A stretch of 64,000 bases of DNA from Chryseobacterium sp. ERMR1:04 (GCF_001297705.1 NZ_LIRF01000003.1:62001-126000); one strand, 5' to 3'; shown: positions 41,951 to 51,340, counted from the first letter of the stretch. Notes: generated from the sequence alone by a model not told the origin. Translations and numbers: made by a program.

Positions 41951-43066
41951 ATGAAATTGTTTAACAAGAATATAATTCTGGCAGCGGCTAGTATCTCGCT
42001 GATGAGTTGTACACCAATTTATAAAAAAATGAACGTAGACAAAGAAACTTACGAAGGGCTTAAAGACGGACTTTATGCTAATCTTCAAACAACTAAAGGA
42101 AACCTTATTGTAAAGTTTGAAGACAAAAAATCGCCTGTAACTGTGGCTAACTTTGTTGGTCTTGCAGAAGGAAAGATCGATAACAAATCTAAAGCTAAAG
42201 GAGTTCCTTTTTATGACGGAACTATTTTCCACAGAGTGATTAAAGATTTCATGATCCAAGGAGGTGATCCTAAAGGAACAGGAGCTGGAGATCCGGGATA
42301 TAAATTCGAGGACGAAAGAAACGATCTTCACCACACAGGAAAAGGTATTTTATCAATGGCGAATTCTGGACCTAATACCAACGGTTCTCAGTTCTTCATC
42401 ACTGAAGTAGCTACGCCTTGGTTAGACGGAAAACACACGATCTTCGGAGCAGTAGTAAAAGGTAACGATGTTATTGATGCCATTGCTAATGTAGATAAAG
42501 GAGCTCAGGATAAGCCTAGAACTGATATTGTACTTGAAAAAGTGTCAATTTTCAGTAAAGGAGACGAGTACAAGCACTACGATGCAGCAAAAACTTTCAC
42601 TGAAGGTAAGGCTAAGATCGCTGAAAACAATAAAGCGTATGTTGCTAAAGAAGAGGCTGACAAAAAGAAGAAAGAAGAAGAATTCAAAGCGAATCAGTTG
42701 AAAATGGTTGAGGATTTACAGGCAGGAATGCAAAAAACTGAATCAGGATTATACTACAAAATCACGAAGACGACAGATGGAAAAGCTCCAAAATCGGGTG
42801 ATAATATTTCTGTACACTACGCAGGGAAATTGGTAGATGGAACTGAGTTTGATTCTTCATTCAAAAGAAATGAGCCGATCGAAATTCCAATCGGAATGGG
42901 AAGAGTGATCAAAGGATGGGACGAAGGTATCCTATTATTGAAAGAAGGGGAAACTGCTACTTTATTAATCCCACCAACATTGGGTTACGGAGAAAGAGGT
43001 GCAGGAGGAGTGATTCCACCAAATGCATGGTTAGTATTCGATGTTGAGCTTGTGAAAGTTCCATAA
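41951..43066 (+). CDS. Cyclophilin-FKBP fusion peptidyl-prolyl isomerase lipoprotein
   Basis: A 371-residue lipoprotein (lipobox ...ISLMSC at residue 20). A cyclophilin domain (about 33-205: YDGTIFHRVIKDFMIQGGDP, NGSQFFIT, GKHTIFGAVV) is joined by a Lys/Glu-rich coiled segment (about 215-265) to an FKBP domain (about 270-371: VHYAGKLVDGTEFDSSF, GYGERGAGG-VIPPNAWLVFDVEL). Both catalytic cores look intact. The fusion is seen in Bacteroidetes and probably assists folding of exported proteins. It is co-transcribed with the GldI-like gene. Confidence 0.92.
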   Translation: MKLFNKNIILAAASISLMSCTPIYKKMNVDKETYEGLKDGLYANLQTTKGNLIVKFEDKKSPVTVANFVGLAEGKIDNKSKAKGVPFYDGTIFHRVIKDFMIQGGDPKGTGAGDPGYKFEDERNDLHHTGKGILSMANSGPNTNGSQFFITEVATPWLDGKHTIFGAVVKGNDVIDAIANVDKGAQDKPRTDIVLEKVSIFSKGDEYKHYDAAKTFTEGKAKIAENNKAYVAKEEADKKKKEEEFKANQLKMVEDLQAGMQKTESGLYYKITKTTDGKAPKSGDNISVHYAGKLVDGTEFDSSFKRNEPIEIPIGMGRVIKGWDEGILLLKEGETATLLIPPTLGYGERGAGGVIPPNAWLVFDVELVKVP

Positions 43067-43087
43067 TTGAAGCTTTATGATATTGAA

Positions 43088-43116
43088 AGCCGTCCTCCGT
43101 AAGGGCGGTTTTTTTT
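43088..43116 (+). terminator. Rho-independent terminator
   Basis: CCGTCCT/AGGGCGG stem (one G-U), CCGTA loop, eight T. It isolates the isomerase operon from the CBASS operon. Confidence 0.85.
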
Positions 43117-43190
43117 GTTTTATATAAGTAAGTGTTTGAAAATTAAGTAGAAGTACGGATTCCCGTAAAAATCCAATTTAATATATTAGC

Positions 43191-43198
43191 TATTTTTG
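43191..43198 (+). promoter_or_regulatory. -7 box of the CBASS operon
   Basis: TATTTTTG, 28 bp before the cyclase start. Confidence 0.4.
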
Positions 43199-43225
43199 TA
43201 AATAATAGTAATAATTTTTAAATTT

Positions 43226-44209
43226 ATGGCAAATACGGTTGATAATTCATTTATAGAATTTAATAGAGAAATAGTTAATTTAAATTCAAATATTACAGAG
43301 ACGGCTAACAATAGTAGAGATTGGCTAGTTACTCAGCTTAGTAGTCTTGATATGAAAGATGGTCTTGATTTTCCCTATGAGTATATAGGAATGCATGTTA
43401 AATATGGATCTTTTGCAAGAAAAACAAAGATTAGGGAGTTAGATGATATTGACTTACTATTTTGTTTAAAAGCTGACGGTGCTTACTATACAAAAATTGG
43501 AGATACTTATGTTATTTCAAGTGTTAATTCAGGACAACGTCTACAGAATTTATCTGATAATGGTACTTTAAATTCTAGAAAAATTGTAAATAAGTTTGTA
43601 AATTCACTATATGAATTAAGACATTACAAATCTGCTGAAATTCATAGAAAAGGTGAAGCTGCGACTTTAAAGCTAGATTCGTATGTATGGGTTTATGATA
43701 TAGTCCCAGCATTTTATACTGATACTGCATTATATTTAATTCCAGATGGTAATGGAAACTGGAAAGCTACAGACCCTCGGATTGATCAAAAGCTACTTAC
43801 TGAAACCAATCAAAGCTATGAAAGTAAAGTATTGCAATTAATACGCACTTTGAAGTATTGGAATAGACATAATTCTACTTATACATTGGGTTCGTATTTG
43901 TTTGAACAAATAGTTATTAATTTTGTTAAATCTAAATATGAACTTAGTACGTATATGGATTTTAATATAAGAGATTTTTTTAATTATCTAAGCATAAATA
44001 TCTATAATTCGGTGTATGACCCAAAGGGAATTCAAGGTGACATAAACAATTTAATTTTAAGTGAAAAAGATTCTGTTTCACTTAAAGCAGATTGGGCTTA
44101 CAATAAGGCTAAAGATGCAGTATTTGCTGAAACTAATGAGAAGAATCAGGAGAAATCAATCAATAAATGGAGAGAAATCTTCGGAAATAATTTTCCTCAA
44201 TATGGATAA
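43226..44209 (+). CDS. CBASS CD-NTase (SMODS-type oligonucleotide cyclase)
   Basis: A 327-residue nucleotidyltransferase of the cGAS/DncV-like superfamily. The catalytic core is YGSFARKTKIRELDDIDLLF (G-S at about 60-61; D74-x-D76), with a third acidic residue expected in KLDSYVWVYDIVPAF (about 150-160). The C-terminal helical part (about 200-327) matches the SMODS layout. In CBASS, phage sensing makes this enzyme produce a cyclic oligonucleotide that opens an effector. Its last 8 bp overlap the effector start, so translation is coupled. The gene is AT-rich compared with the isomerase genes, consistent with transfer. The nucleotide product cannot be told from sequence alone. Confidence 0.85.
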   Translation: MANTVDNSFIEFNREIVNLNSNITETANNSRDWLVTQLSSLDMKDGLDFPYEYIGMHVKYGSFARKTKIRELDDIDLLFCLKADGAYYTKIGDTYVISSVNSGQRLQNLSDNGTLNSRKIVNKFVNSLYELRHYKSAEIHRKGEAATLKLDSYVWVYDIVPAFYTDTALYLIPDGNGNWKATDPRIDQKLLTETNQSYESKVLQLIRTLKYWNRHNSTYTLGSYLFEQIVINFVKSKYELSTYMDFNIRDFFNYLSINIYNSVYDPKGIQGDINNLILSEKDSVSLKADWAYNKAKDAVFAETNEKNQEKSINKWREIFGNNFPQYG

Positions 44210-45107
44210 TACAGGATATAAAATTTTACAAAATCAAAACAAAGCTAATAATATTGATAAATTATTGGCTCAAAGGACTTTATATTCAATAGGTAAAGGC
44301 TATCAAGGATTACTATTATTTATTACAATTCCAATTCCTATTTTTATTTCATTTCTCATTAATTTTTACCCCAAAATAGACGATAAGAATTTGATATTTG
44401 TTTTTCTTACAATCATATTGATTGTACTAGAAAAAGTTTTTGAAACTATTATAAATAGAAATAAAAAAATTGCAGCTTCTATTCAAGAAAAATTTGACCT
44501 TGACGTTTTAAATATTAAAGAGAATGAAACATTGAATCTAGCATACATTGATTTAGATATAATCCGTGAATTTTCAAAAAAAGCTAGAAAAGATAATCAG
44601 AAAGTTCAAAAAGTAACGAATTGGTATTCTGATAAGATTGTTTCTTTAGCTACAAATGTTTCAATACTTTTCTGTCAAAGGATGAATATTTGTTATGATT
44701 TTTCAATTAGACGAAAGTATAATATTTATTTAGGAGGGTTATCTTTGTTTACTTTTATTATTTTACTTTTTATCTCACTATATATGGGGATAACATTAAA
44801 ATCATTTATTTTACAAGTACTACTTCCTTGTTTACCAATATTTAATTATTCATATAAAGAGATAAATGCTAATATTGAATCTATTGACAATTTACAGAAG
44901 TTAAAGGAAATAATAGAACATGAATTAAGTATATCCAATAACTCCAGTGTAATTAATGAGCATAAATTGAGAAATATTCAAGATAGAATATTTAATAACC
45001 GTATTTTGAGTCCATTAATTCCAGATTTTATTTACAAGTTATTTTGGTCAAAACTTGAAGATCAAATGAATTATTCTGTCGAAAATAAAATTAATGAACT
45101 TAATTAA
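44202..45107 (+). CDS. S-4TM family pore-forming CBASS effector
   Basis: A 301-residue protein starting at the ATG that overlaps the cyclase stop (ATGGATAA). An upstream in-frame start inside the cyclase gene is rejected. Four membrane helices occur as two pairs: about 27-51 and 57-77, then about 173-195 and 197-216. A charged cytoplasmic region separates them and a charged tail follows. This matches the SMODS-associated 4TM effector family, thought to form membrane pores when bound by the cyclic nucleotide and to kill the infected cell. There are no Cap2/Cap3 or HORMA genes, so this is a minimal type I CBASS. Confidence 0.83.
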   Translation: MDNTGYKILQNQNKANNIDKLLAQRTLYSIGKGYQGLLLFITIPIPIFISFLINFYPKIDDKNLIFVFLTIILIVLEKVFETIINRNKKIAASIQEKFDLDVLNIKENETLNLAYIDLDIIREFSKKARKDNQKVQKVTNWYSDKIVSLATNVSILFCQRMNICYDFSIRRKYNIYLGGLSLFTFIILLFISLYMGITLKSFILQVLLPCLPIFNYSYKEINANIESIDNLQKLKEIIEHELSISNNSSVINEHKLRNIQDRIFNNRILSPLIPDFIYKLFWSKLEDQMNYSVENKINELN

Positions 45108-45176
45108 AATTTAAAATATTAAGTTGTCGTAGTTTTTACGATTGTAATTTCCCTACTTTAGCCCAAAATAAGATTA

Positions 45177-46343
45177 ATGCAAAAGATTTTTCAACTCGTT
45201 TTCCTATTCTGTGTAGTCCTCATTTCAGCGCAAGGCAAAAGATTCTTTGAAGATGGAGAGGTTCAATTAAAAAATCCGGTTGAGAAAATCAATGTAAACT
45301 ATATGGCAGATCTTCCTTTGGTAAAGGTTCATATCAATGGAAAGATGTATAATTTCCTGTTTGATTCCGGGGCACCGACTGTGATTTCTACAGCGATTTA
45401 TAATGAACTGAATCTTGAGAAAAAGCATTCAAGCAAAGTAAAAGATTCACAGAAAAATAAGCACGAACAAATCTTCACGCAGCTGCCTGAAATGACGGTA
45501 GACAATGTGGTTTTCAAAAATATAGGAGCGATTGTGATGGATTTTAATGGAGAATTGGGTTGTTTTAAAATTGATGGTATTTTAGGAGCGAACCAAATGG
45601 CAAAACTGTTTTGGAGAATCAATTACTCAGAAAATTCCATTGAAACCACCAACGATTTGGCAAATTTTGATTTGAAAAGTTATGAAACGGTGATTCCGTT
45701 TGAGACCAAAGCGCAGAAAACGCCAACCGTAATTGCGAAAATTTTAGATAAAAAAATAGAACTTACTTTCGATACAGGATTCACAGGAAAACTGAAAATC
45801 GCAGACAGCTATTATAATCCTAAAAAAGTAAAAGAAGTAGTAGAAACCTTCGGAACGAATTCTGTCGGCGCATTTGGGGCCGGAAAATCGGTCCCTGGGT
45901 ATATTTTCAGGACAGATGAATTGGTGATAGGAGATAAAGCCTTTCCAAAAGAAATGGTGATGACCGGAAGCACAAGCCTGATCGGAAATGATTTCTTCAA
46001 GGACTTTATTTTCATCATGGACTGGAAAAATAATAAGATCTACATGAAGCATATCAAAAAAAGCCCACCAAAATTTGAATCTTTTGGCTTTGGATATCGT
46101 TTCATCGATGCAAAACCTGTGGTGGTATTTGTGTTTAAAGACAGTGGTTTGCCTATTCAGATTGGTGATGCTATTGTAAGCATTAATAATGTAGATCTTG
46201 ATCATCTGAATGAAGAATCTGCTTGCCATTATATGATCAATAGAGTAGAGAAGGACTACAGAACCATTGGAGTAAAGGTAAAAAGAGAAGGCAAGATCCT
46301 TGATTTTAAACTCGATAAGAAAGAGTATTTGAAATCACTATAA
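45177..46343 (+). CDS. Exported retropepsin-like aspartyl protease with PDZ domain
   Basis: A 388-residue protein with a signal peptide (MQKIFQLVFLFCVVLISAQG). Two pepsin-like halves carry the active-site triads FDSGAPT (near residue 65) and FDTGFTG (near 200). A C-terminal PDZ domain (about 300-380: KDSGLPIQIGDAIVSINNVD) follows. This aspartyl-protease-PDZ fusion is common in Bacteroidetes. It is probably periplasmic; the substrate is unknown. A terminator follows 27 bp after the stop. Confidence 0.85.
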   Translation: MQKIFQLVFLFCVVLISAQGKRFFEDGEVQLKNPVEKINVNYMADLPLVKVHINGKMYNFLFDSGAPTVISTAIYNELNLEKKHSSKVKDSQKNKHEQIFTQLPEMTVDNVVFKNIGAIVMDFNGELGCFKIDGILGANQMAKLFWRINYSENSIETTNDLANFDLKSYETVIPFETKAQKTPTVIAKILDKKIELTFDTGFTGKLKIADSYYNPKKVKEVVETFGTNSVGAFGAGKSVPGYIFRTDELVIGDKAFPKEMVMTGSTSLIGNDFFKDFIFIMDWKNNKIYMKHIKKSPPKFESFGFGYRFIDAKPVVVFVFKDSGLPIQIGDAIVSINNVDLDHLNEESACHYMINRVEKDYRTIGVKVKREGKILDFKLDKKEYLKSL

Positions 46344-46369
46344 AATATATTAGACTTAATCATATTATG

Positions 46370-46395
46370 CCTCTTTCAATTTGAAAGAGGTTTTT
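46370..46395 (+). terminator. Terminator of the aspartyl protease gene
   Basis: CCTCTTTC/GAAAGAGG stem with AATTT loop and five T. Confidence 0.8.
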
Positions 46396-46595
46396 GTTTG
46401 GTGATACTGTTTCAGATTTGAGACCATTCAACGCTGCCCAAAACAATGCAGATAAATTATTCTCCTGCGTCAAACACTTAGAGCTTGTTTAAATTTCTAA
46501 ATTTGATTTTTTGTATCACAATCAAATCTTTATCTAAATCATATTCTTTAAGGATTTTTTTGATTTAAAAGACAATGTACTGATGACCTATTTTT

Positions 46596-46780
46596 CTAAC
46601 GCAAAGCTTTAGCTTCATTATGTATGTTTTCAGGGAGCAAAGGATAGAATCAACGAAGTTGATTCGTCGAAGAGTATGGATAAGCATACCGCTTCATCAG
46701 CGACGAAGTCGCATGACTTTGCTCACTTAGAATAAAGCAAAATTATTCATCAACTTTACGTTAATCTTTTTAATCAAAAA
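46596..46780. repeat. Degenerate GCAAAG-rich intergenic element
   Basis: Begins CTAACGCAAAGCTTT, has GGGAGCAAAG and the CAGCGACGAAGTCGC palindrome inside, and ends ACTTTACGTTAATC. Same layout as 41124-41306. Confidence 0.5.
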
Positions 46781-46888
46781 ATAATTTCAAACATCATCTA
46801 TTGAGTATTGTTGATGAAAATAAATAACTGATAATTAGATATATAATAATTCTTGAGTAAAATCTAAATAGGCTCTTAGTATTAGCAA

Positions 46889-46993
46889 TGTCATCCTGAG
46901 CATAAACTGAAGGTTTACGAAGGATCTGTAATAAAATGCTCAAATGTAACCTATTACGCTGGCTTACGGTGTTTAGATTCCTGCGGAATGACA
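46889..46993. repeat. 105-bp intergenic element with TGTCAT/ATGACA ends
   Basis: Starts TGTCATCCTGAGC, contains GAAGGATCTG, and ends TTCCTGCGGAATGACA. The ends are inverted. This resembles CATCCTGAGC...GGAATGACA repeats I know from many Bacteroidetes genomes. Confidence 0.6.
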
Positions 46994-47273
46994 AAGTGCA
47001 CGTTTGTTTCTATATCTTAACGTAAACAAACCAAAAAGTAGTCAATAGGTATTTGTTACATTAAAAATCAGATTGCTCAGCCTCAAGTTTACAAATAAGA
47101 GGTATTGATCGGTGTAATCAGCTTCATCAGTGAGAGATCAATTAAACCGTTCCGAGTTTGATCCATTAATTTCTTTGATTTAATTTTTTCGATTAAAAAT
47201 ATTCAATGATTTAACATAAAGTATGTTAAAATATTCTTAATTTCATGGAAGCTAATCACAAAAATAGTACACA

Positions 47274-49159
47274 ATGAAAAGTAAATTTAACACCTTGTTT
47301 CTACTGCTTTTTTTGGCAGTATGCTCTTTACAAACAATGAAAGCTCAAACGGCGTCATGCCCAAGTTGGGGACCTTACCTTGAAGGTTTTGATATGGCCA
47401 ATTCCGGTGAACTCTGGTATTCGGAAGCGATGGCGGATAATACCTGTAAAAAAGTAAATACGTATTATTCTACCCTCAATTTCTCTTTAGGTCCGAGAGG
47501 CGGATATGCTGGAATTCAGTACAAAGCCAACGAAATTTATAACAATATTTTCTCGATGTGGGATCTTCAGGATTCTCATGTTCCGCAATGTACGACAGAG
47601 TATGTTGCTCCTAATACCTATGTGGATGGTTTTGGAGGTGAGGGGACAGGTCTGCATACCGATAATCCGATGTCATGGACGCCCGGAACCTGGTATGCGA
47701 CGGTGGTAAGAAGATGGTCAACCGGTGATGGGAAAACCAGAATCGGATTTTTTATGTACAACTATGGCACTCAAAAATGGAAACATTATGTAACAATTGT
47801 TACTCCTGAAAACGATGCCCAATTTACGGGAACAAAACTTGGTGGTTTTGTAGAAAACTGGAATTCGGCGGCGAGTAAAGCTACCCGTTGCGGATATTTC
47901 AGGAACTTCTGGAGTATGAATACGCAGGGAAACTGGTCGAAGCCCGCAAGATATACCGCAGCAGCAGGAACAGGTTCTTGGGGGCAGAAACAGCATTTAA
48001 TAATACAGCGATCAAAGTAACGTCTTGCGGAACCACTCCGGCTCCTGTAGGGAGCTCTGTAACTTTTAACAATATTATTCAAGATGGAACAAAGCCAAGT
48101 ACCGCTTTACCAATTACGGTGACTACGGTAACGCCTTCTTACAATGCGGGTACCAATTCTATGAATGTGTCTTGGGCGAGTTCGGAAACTACAAGTCCAC
48201 AGCTTTCTTACAAGGTTTCTCTGTACACGGAAGCAAGTTGGGAAAATGGATATACACCTGTTGCGGTGGTGACAGGAATTCGTCCCGATCAAAGAAATGT
48301 TTCAGTACCGCTTCCCGCTAATTCTCAACCCGGAAAATATTATGTAAGTGTGGTGCTGGAAGATATCTTTAAACAAAGTTCTAATTTTGGATATAATTCT
48401 TTAGCGGTGAGTAATATCGTACAGCCTGTAACGGTTGATCCTACTGCTTTTTATAGAATTAAATGTGTAGGAAGCGGACAATATATTAGTCCGGCCAATT
48501 ACAGCACGGCAGTCAATACAAAAATGGTTCAGCAGCCGTTGAACAGCAATTTGGCGCAACAGTGGAAATTAGAGAAAACAGGAAATAACTATATGATCAT
48601 TAACCGTGCATCCGGCTTGGCGATTGATGTTCCTGCTTCTAATATTACAAATGGAACCAGCCTGGTTCAGTATTCAAAACATGGTGGCAATAACCAACAA
48701 TGGGTATTGAGACCTTATACCTCAAACACAATTGTTATTGGAACTGCACTGTCGAATATGAAAGCGATGGATAATCCGGCTAATTCACAAACTGCAGGAA
48801 CGAATATCAATATTTGGGATCAGGATATGAATGGAGCTGCAGGCGTGAACCATCAATGGGTGCTTGAAGCTGTTTCGGGAAATGTTATGAAATCAACGAC
48901 TAATATTTTAACAGAAAATAATCAATTATCTACGGTATATCCTAATCCTGTAAAGCAGGGAGAAATGGTGTATATCAATCTTCCGGAGCAGGATTCTTAT
49001 GAATTAAAGATCGTCAATATAGAAGGATTAACAGTGAATTCTCAAAACGTAAGAGGAGGAAAGGCATCAGTATCTACTTCAGGTTTAAGAAGTGGAGTTT
49101 ATTTTTATAATGCTAAAAGTACGACCCAAACTATTTCAGGGAAGTTTACGGTGCAATAA
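47274..49159 (+). CDS. Secreted DUF3472 / ricin-lectin / T9SS protein, split by a G-run frameshift
   Basis: The first frame (to 48020) encodes a signal peptide (ending TMKAQ) and most of a DUF3472 domain (GLHTDNPMSWTPGTWYATVVRRW). The second continues to 49159 with a fibronectin-like segment (about 300-385), a ricin-type beta-trefoil lectin (QxW motifs: AQQWKLE, NQQWVLR, NHQWVLE) and a T9SS type A sorting domain (STVYPNPV ... GVYFYNAKS). The frames join if the G5 run at 47980-47984 had six G, giving GSWGAETAFNN. The intact protein would have about 628 residues and is probably a surface carbohydrate-binding protein. Either a sequencing error or a true disruption. Confidence 0.82.
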
Positions 49160-49183
49160 GGCTTCTTTTACTTAAAAAAGTAT

Positions 49184-49213
49184 AAACCCGTCTTGTTTTA
49201 CAGGACGGGTTTG
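49184..49213. terminator. Terminator hairpin
   Basis: AAACCCGTC/GACGGGTTT stem between the T9SS protein and the convergent HxlR gene. Confidence 0.75.
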
Positions 49214-49252
49214 TATATTCTTATATAAGTATGGCAAGCAAAATCAATGAGA

Positions 49253-49600
49253 TCAATCAGTAATTTGATTCATATTTGCTTTTATCATTTGCGTGCTGCC
49301 CCATTCTTTTAAATAGGTAATGAAAGGGATAAGATCTTTGGCGATCTCGCTTAAGGAATATTCTACTTTCGGAGGGATTTCGCGGTAGGCTTTTCGCTCA
49401 ACCAAATGATCATCTTCAAGCTCTCTTAGGGTTTGGGTAAGCATTTTAGGAGTAATATCGGCAAGCGCTCTTCGGAGCTCTCCGTACCGCATGATTTCTT
49501 TATTGTAGAGAGATAATATAATTCTGCCTTTATATTTTCCACCGATTCTTTTGAAGGCATAATCTATGGGACAAATGGGCTCGTCTGAATGTTTTTTCAT
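49253..49600 (-). CDS. HxlR-family transcriptional regulator
   Basis: A 115-residue winged-helix protein of minimal HxlR size. The N-terminal Cys-Pro (EPICPIDYAFKRIGGKYKGRII) and recognition region MRYGELRRALADITPKMLTQ, then LRELEDDHLVERK, are canonical. It is divergent from the oxidoreductase at 49733. A GTAC(6)GTAC palindrome in the gap is a candidate operator, so it likely controls that gene. Confidence 0.9.
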   Translation of the reverse strand: MKKHSDEPICPIDYAFKRIGGKYKGRIILSLYNKEIMRYGELRRALADITPKMLTQTLRELEDDHLVERKAYREIPPKVEYSLSEIAKDLIPFITYLKEWGSTQMIKANMNQITD

Positions 49601-49656
49601 TTTTATACAAAATTTTCATGCTGATAATCAGTATTGCTATAGTTTTAGTGCCTAGC

Positions 49657-49705
49657 GTACAAAAAAGTACATACTTGACTGTCAGATGGTAATGCGATAC
49701 TTTTG
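49657..49705 (+). promoter_or_regulatory. Candidate HxlR operator and -7 box
   Basis: GTAC-AAAAAA-GTAC (49657-49670) is a short perfect inverted repeat about 28 bp before the -7 box TACTTTTG (49698-49705) of the oxidoreductase. Its position near the -33 region fits regulation by the divergent HxlR protein. Confidence 0.45.
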
Positions 49706-49732
49706 TGACACAATAATTAAAAATTCAAAGTT

Positions 49733-50734
49733 ATGAAATCAATACGTATAAAAGATTCTTACGGATTTGAAAATATAAGTTTAGAGGAGGAAAGTATTCC
49801 TGTCATTAAAAATAACGAAGTGTTGGTAAAAGTAGAAGCGATTTCCCTAAATCAATTGGATTTAATGATTGCAAAAGGTTTTTTTGAAAGACCATTACCA
49901 CATACTTTAGGTTCTGATGTTGCAGGCCATGTTGTTGAAGTTGGCAAGGATGTGAGTGACCTGAAAATTGGAGATAAGGTTTCCACCCATTTCATACACG
50001 CTTGGCAGTCTGGCAACCTTAATCCGGATATTTTAAAAACTCGTTTAGGAATGGATAGAGCAGGTGTTTTTTCAGAATATATTGCATTGCCTGCAAGCGC
50101 TTTTGTTAAAATACCTTCCCATCTTACGTACAAGGAAGGAGCAACACTTCCTATTGCAGCGCTAACAGCTTGGGAGGCGTTGGTGAATGCAGGGAAATTA
50201 GAAGCGGGTCAAACGGTATTGCTACAGGGAACAGGAGGAGTTTCTATTTTTGCGTTACAGTTTGCTAAAGCAATGGGCGCCAGAGTTATCATTACCTCAG
50301 GTAGCGATCATAAACTTGAACGTGCCCAATTGTTGGGTGCTGATGAAACAATTAATTATAATACAGATCCAAACTGGCAAAATAAGGTGTTGGCTCTCAC
50401 TGGAGGAGAAGGAGTTGATATCGCTCTTGAAATGTCTTGGGCAGAAGTAGGTAAAACTTTTGAAGCGATGAAATTAGGCGGAAAAGTTGTTGTCGTAGGC
50501 TTGCTTGGCGGACCGAGAGCTGATTTTTCTGTGTTTGATATTTTGCATAAAAGTCTCTATGTTATTGGGGTTCAGGTTGGTTCAAAGAAAAGTTTTGAAG
50601 CAATGAATGAATTTATGGAAATACATACGATCAGACCTGTCATAGACCGTGAGTATTCATTAGATCAAACAACTGAAGCATTTGAATATATGGAGAAAGG
50701 AAGCCATTTTGGGAAAGTTGTTGTTGCTTTTTAA
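49733..50734 (+). CDS. Zinc-independent MDR-family NAD(P)H:quinone-type oxidoreductase
   Basis: A 333-residue medium-chain dehydrogenase/reductase. It has a GroES-like N-domain (PHTLGSDVAGHVVEVGKDVSDLK in part) and a Rossmann domain (VLLQGTGGVSIFALQFAKAMGA, then SGSDHKLERAQLLGADETINY). The structural and catalytic zinc ligands of alcohol dehydrogenases are not apparent, placing it in the quinone-oxidoreductase-like group. The substrate is probably a small carbonyl or quinone. It is divergent from, and likely regulated by, the HxlR protein. Confidence 0.88.
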   Translation: MKSIRIKDSYGFENISLEEESIPVIKNNEVLVKVEAISLNQLDLMIAKGFFERPLPHTLGSDVAGHVVEVGKDVSDLKIGDKVSTHFIHAWQSGNLNPDILKTRLGMDRAGVFSEYIALPASAFVKIPSHLTYKEGATLPIAALTAWEALVNAGKLEAGQTVLLQGTGGVSIFALQFAKAMGARVIITSGSDHKLERAQLLGADETINYNTDPNWQNKVLALTGGEGVDIALEMSWAEVGKTFEAMKLGGKVVVVGLLGGPRADFSVFDILHKSLYVIGVQVGSKKSFEAMNEFMEIHTIRPVIDREYSLDQTTEAFEYMEKGSHFGKVVVAF

Positions 50735-50771
50735 TATTTCAAAATATTCTTTATAATTGCTGTCTAATTTT

Positions 50772-50779
50772 TATCTTTG
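50772..50779 (+). promoter_or_regulatory. -7 box of the gene at 50793
   Basis: TATCTTTG, 14 bp before the start codon. Confidence 0.4.
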
Positions 50780-50792
50780 ATTTATTCATTCA

Positions 50793-51305
50793 ATGACTCA
50801 GAAAAATTTACAAACAAATATTGAGCTATCCCTTGCTAATTTATTAAAATTGGCGGAAATATCTTGTTGGAATAAAATATCTAATAATTATTTATTTATA
50901 TTTTCTGAGATTAAAGATTCTGATTTTCAATACCATAAGAAAGGTGGTGGAAATACTAATAAACGAAGTGGTCTTCTAGATTTAAACTTGGTCACTGAAA
51001 TGTTAGAAAAAGAATATGCTGATCTTTATGATATTAATTTTTATATTTTTAAAGCGAAAAAGTTTCATACAATTATTGAAATTCAATATTATAGGAAATC
51101 TAGCTTAGATAAAGAATTTTTCGATACAATTAAAGATAATCAGCCGATGTTTCATTCGAAAATAGCAATGCCTATGTATGCTAAGGATGGAAAAAAGTTT
51201 GACGTTAATTGGAAGTCGGGTGGAATTTTTCACTCATGGAAAATGTTCATATATAATTTTAAGTATAGAAAAAGAATAAAAATGTATAGTAAAGAACATT
51301 ATTAA
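50793..51305 (+). CDS. Hypothetical protein
   Basis: A 170-residue, basic, soluble protein without signal peptide or clear motif. It has a distinctive HKKGGGNTNKRSGLLDLN segment and aromatic/basic C-terminus (WKMFIYNFKYRKRIKMYSKEHY). The promoter box before it and the terminator after it support a real monocistronic gene. It is AT-rich like the immunity-type genes near 62 kb. No function assigned. Confidence 0.65.
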   Translation: MTQKNLQTNIELSLANLLKLAEISCWNKISNNYLFIFSEIKDSDFQYHKKGGGNTNKRSGLLDLNLVTEMLEKEYADLYDINFYIFKAKKFHTIIEIQYYRKSSLDKEFFDTIKDNQPMFHSKIAMPMYAKDGKKFDVNWKSGGIFHSWKMFIYNFKYRKRIKMYSKEHY

Positions 51306-51312
51306 AATAAAT

Positions 51313-51340
51313 AAATCCCAACTTTTTAGTTGGGATTTTA
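51313..51340. terminator. Terminator hairpin
   Basis: AAATCCCAACT/AGTTGGGATTT perfect 11-bp stem, TTTT loop, between convergent genes. Confidence 0.8.

Larger units (their letters stand above)
46396..47273. other. Repeat-rich gene-free region
   Basis: No gene. It holds a GCAAAG-type degenerate element (46596-46780) and a 105-bp element with inverted ends (46889-46993). Confidence 0.6.

Noticed and set aside
44061..44201. Longer N-terminus of the S-4TM effector
   Set aside because: It is Lys-rich shadow translation inside the cyclase gene; the ATG at 44202 gives the normal overlap and membrane topology.
45744..46229. Minus-strand 161-codon frame
   Set aside because: Antisense to the aspartyl protease/PDZ gene, which has clear active-site motifs.
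46794..46994. Minus-strand 66-codon frame
   Set aside because: It lies over the 105-bp TGTCAT repeat and reads like repeat translation.
47888..49159. Independent lectin/T9SS gene with its own start
   Set aside because: The supposed N-terminus is out-of-frame translation of the DUF3472 region; the proteins join at the G5 run.
23083..50779. Treating every TAnnTTTG as a promoter
   Set aside because: Most lack a visible -33 TTG, so only boxes close upstream of a gene were listed, with low confidence.
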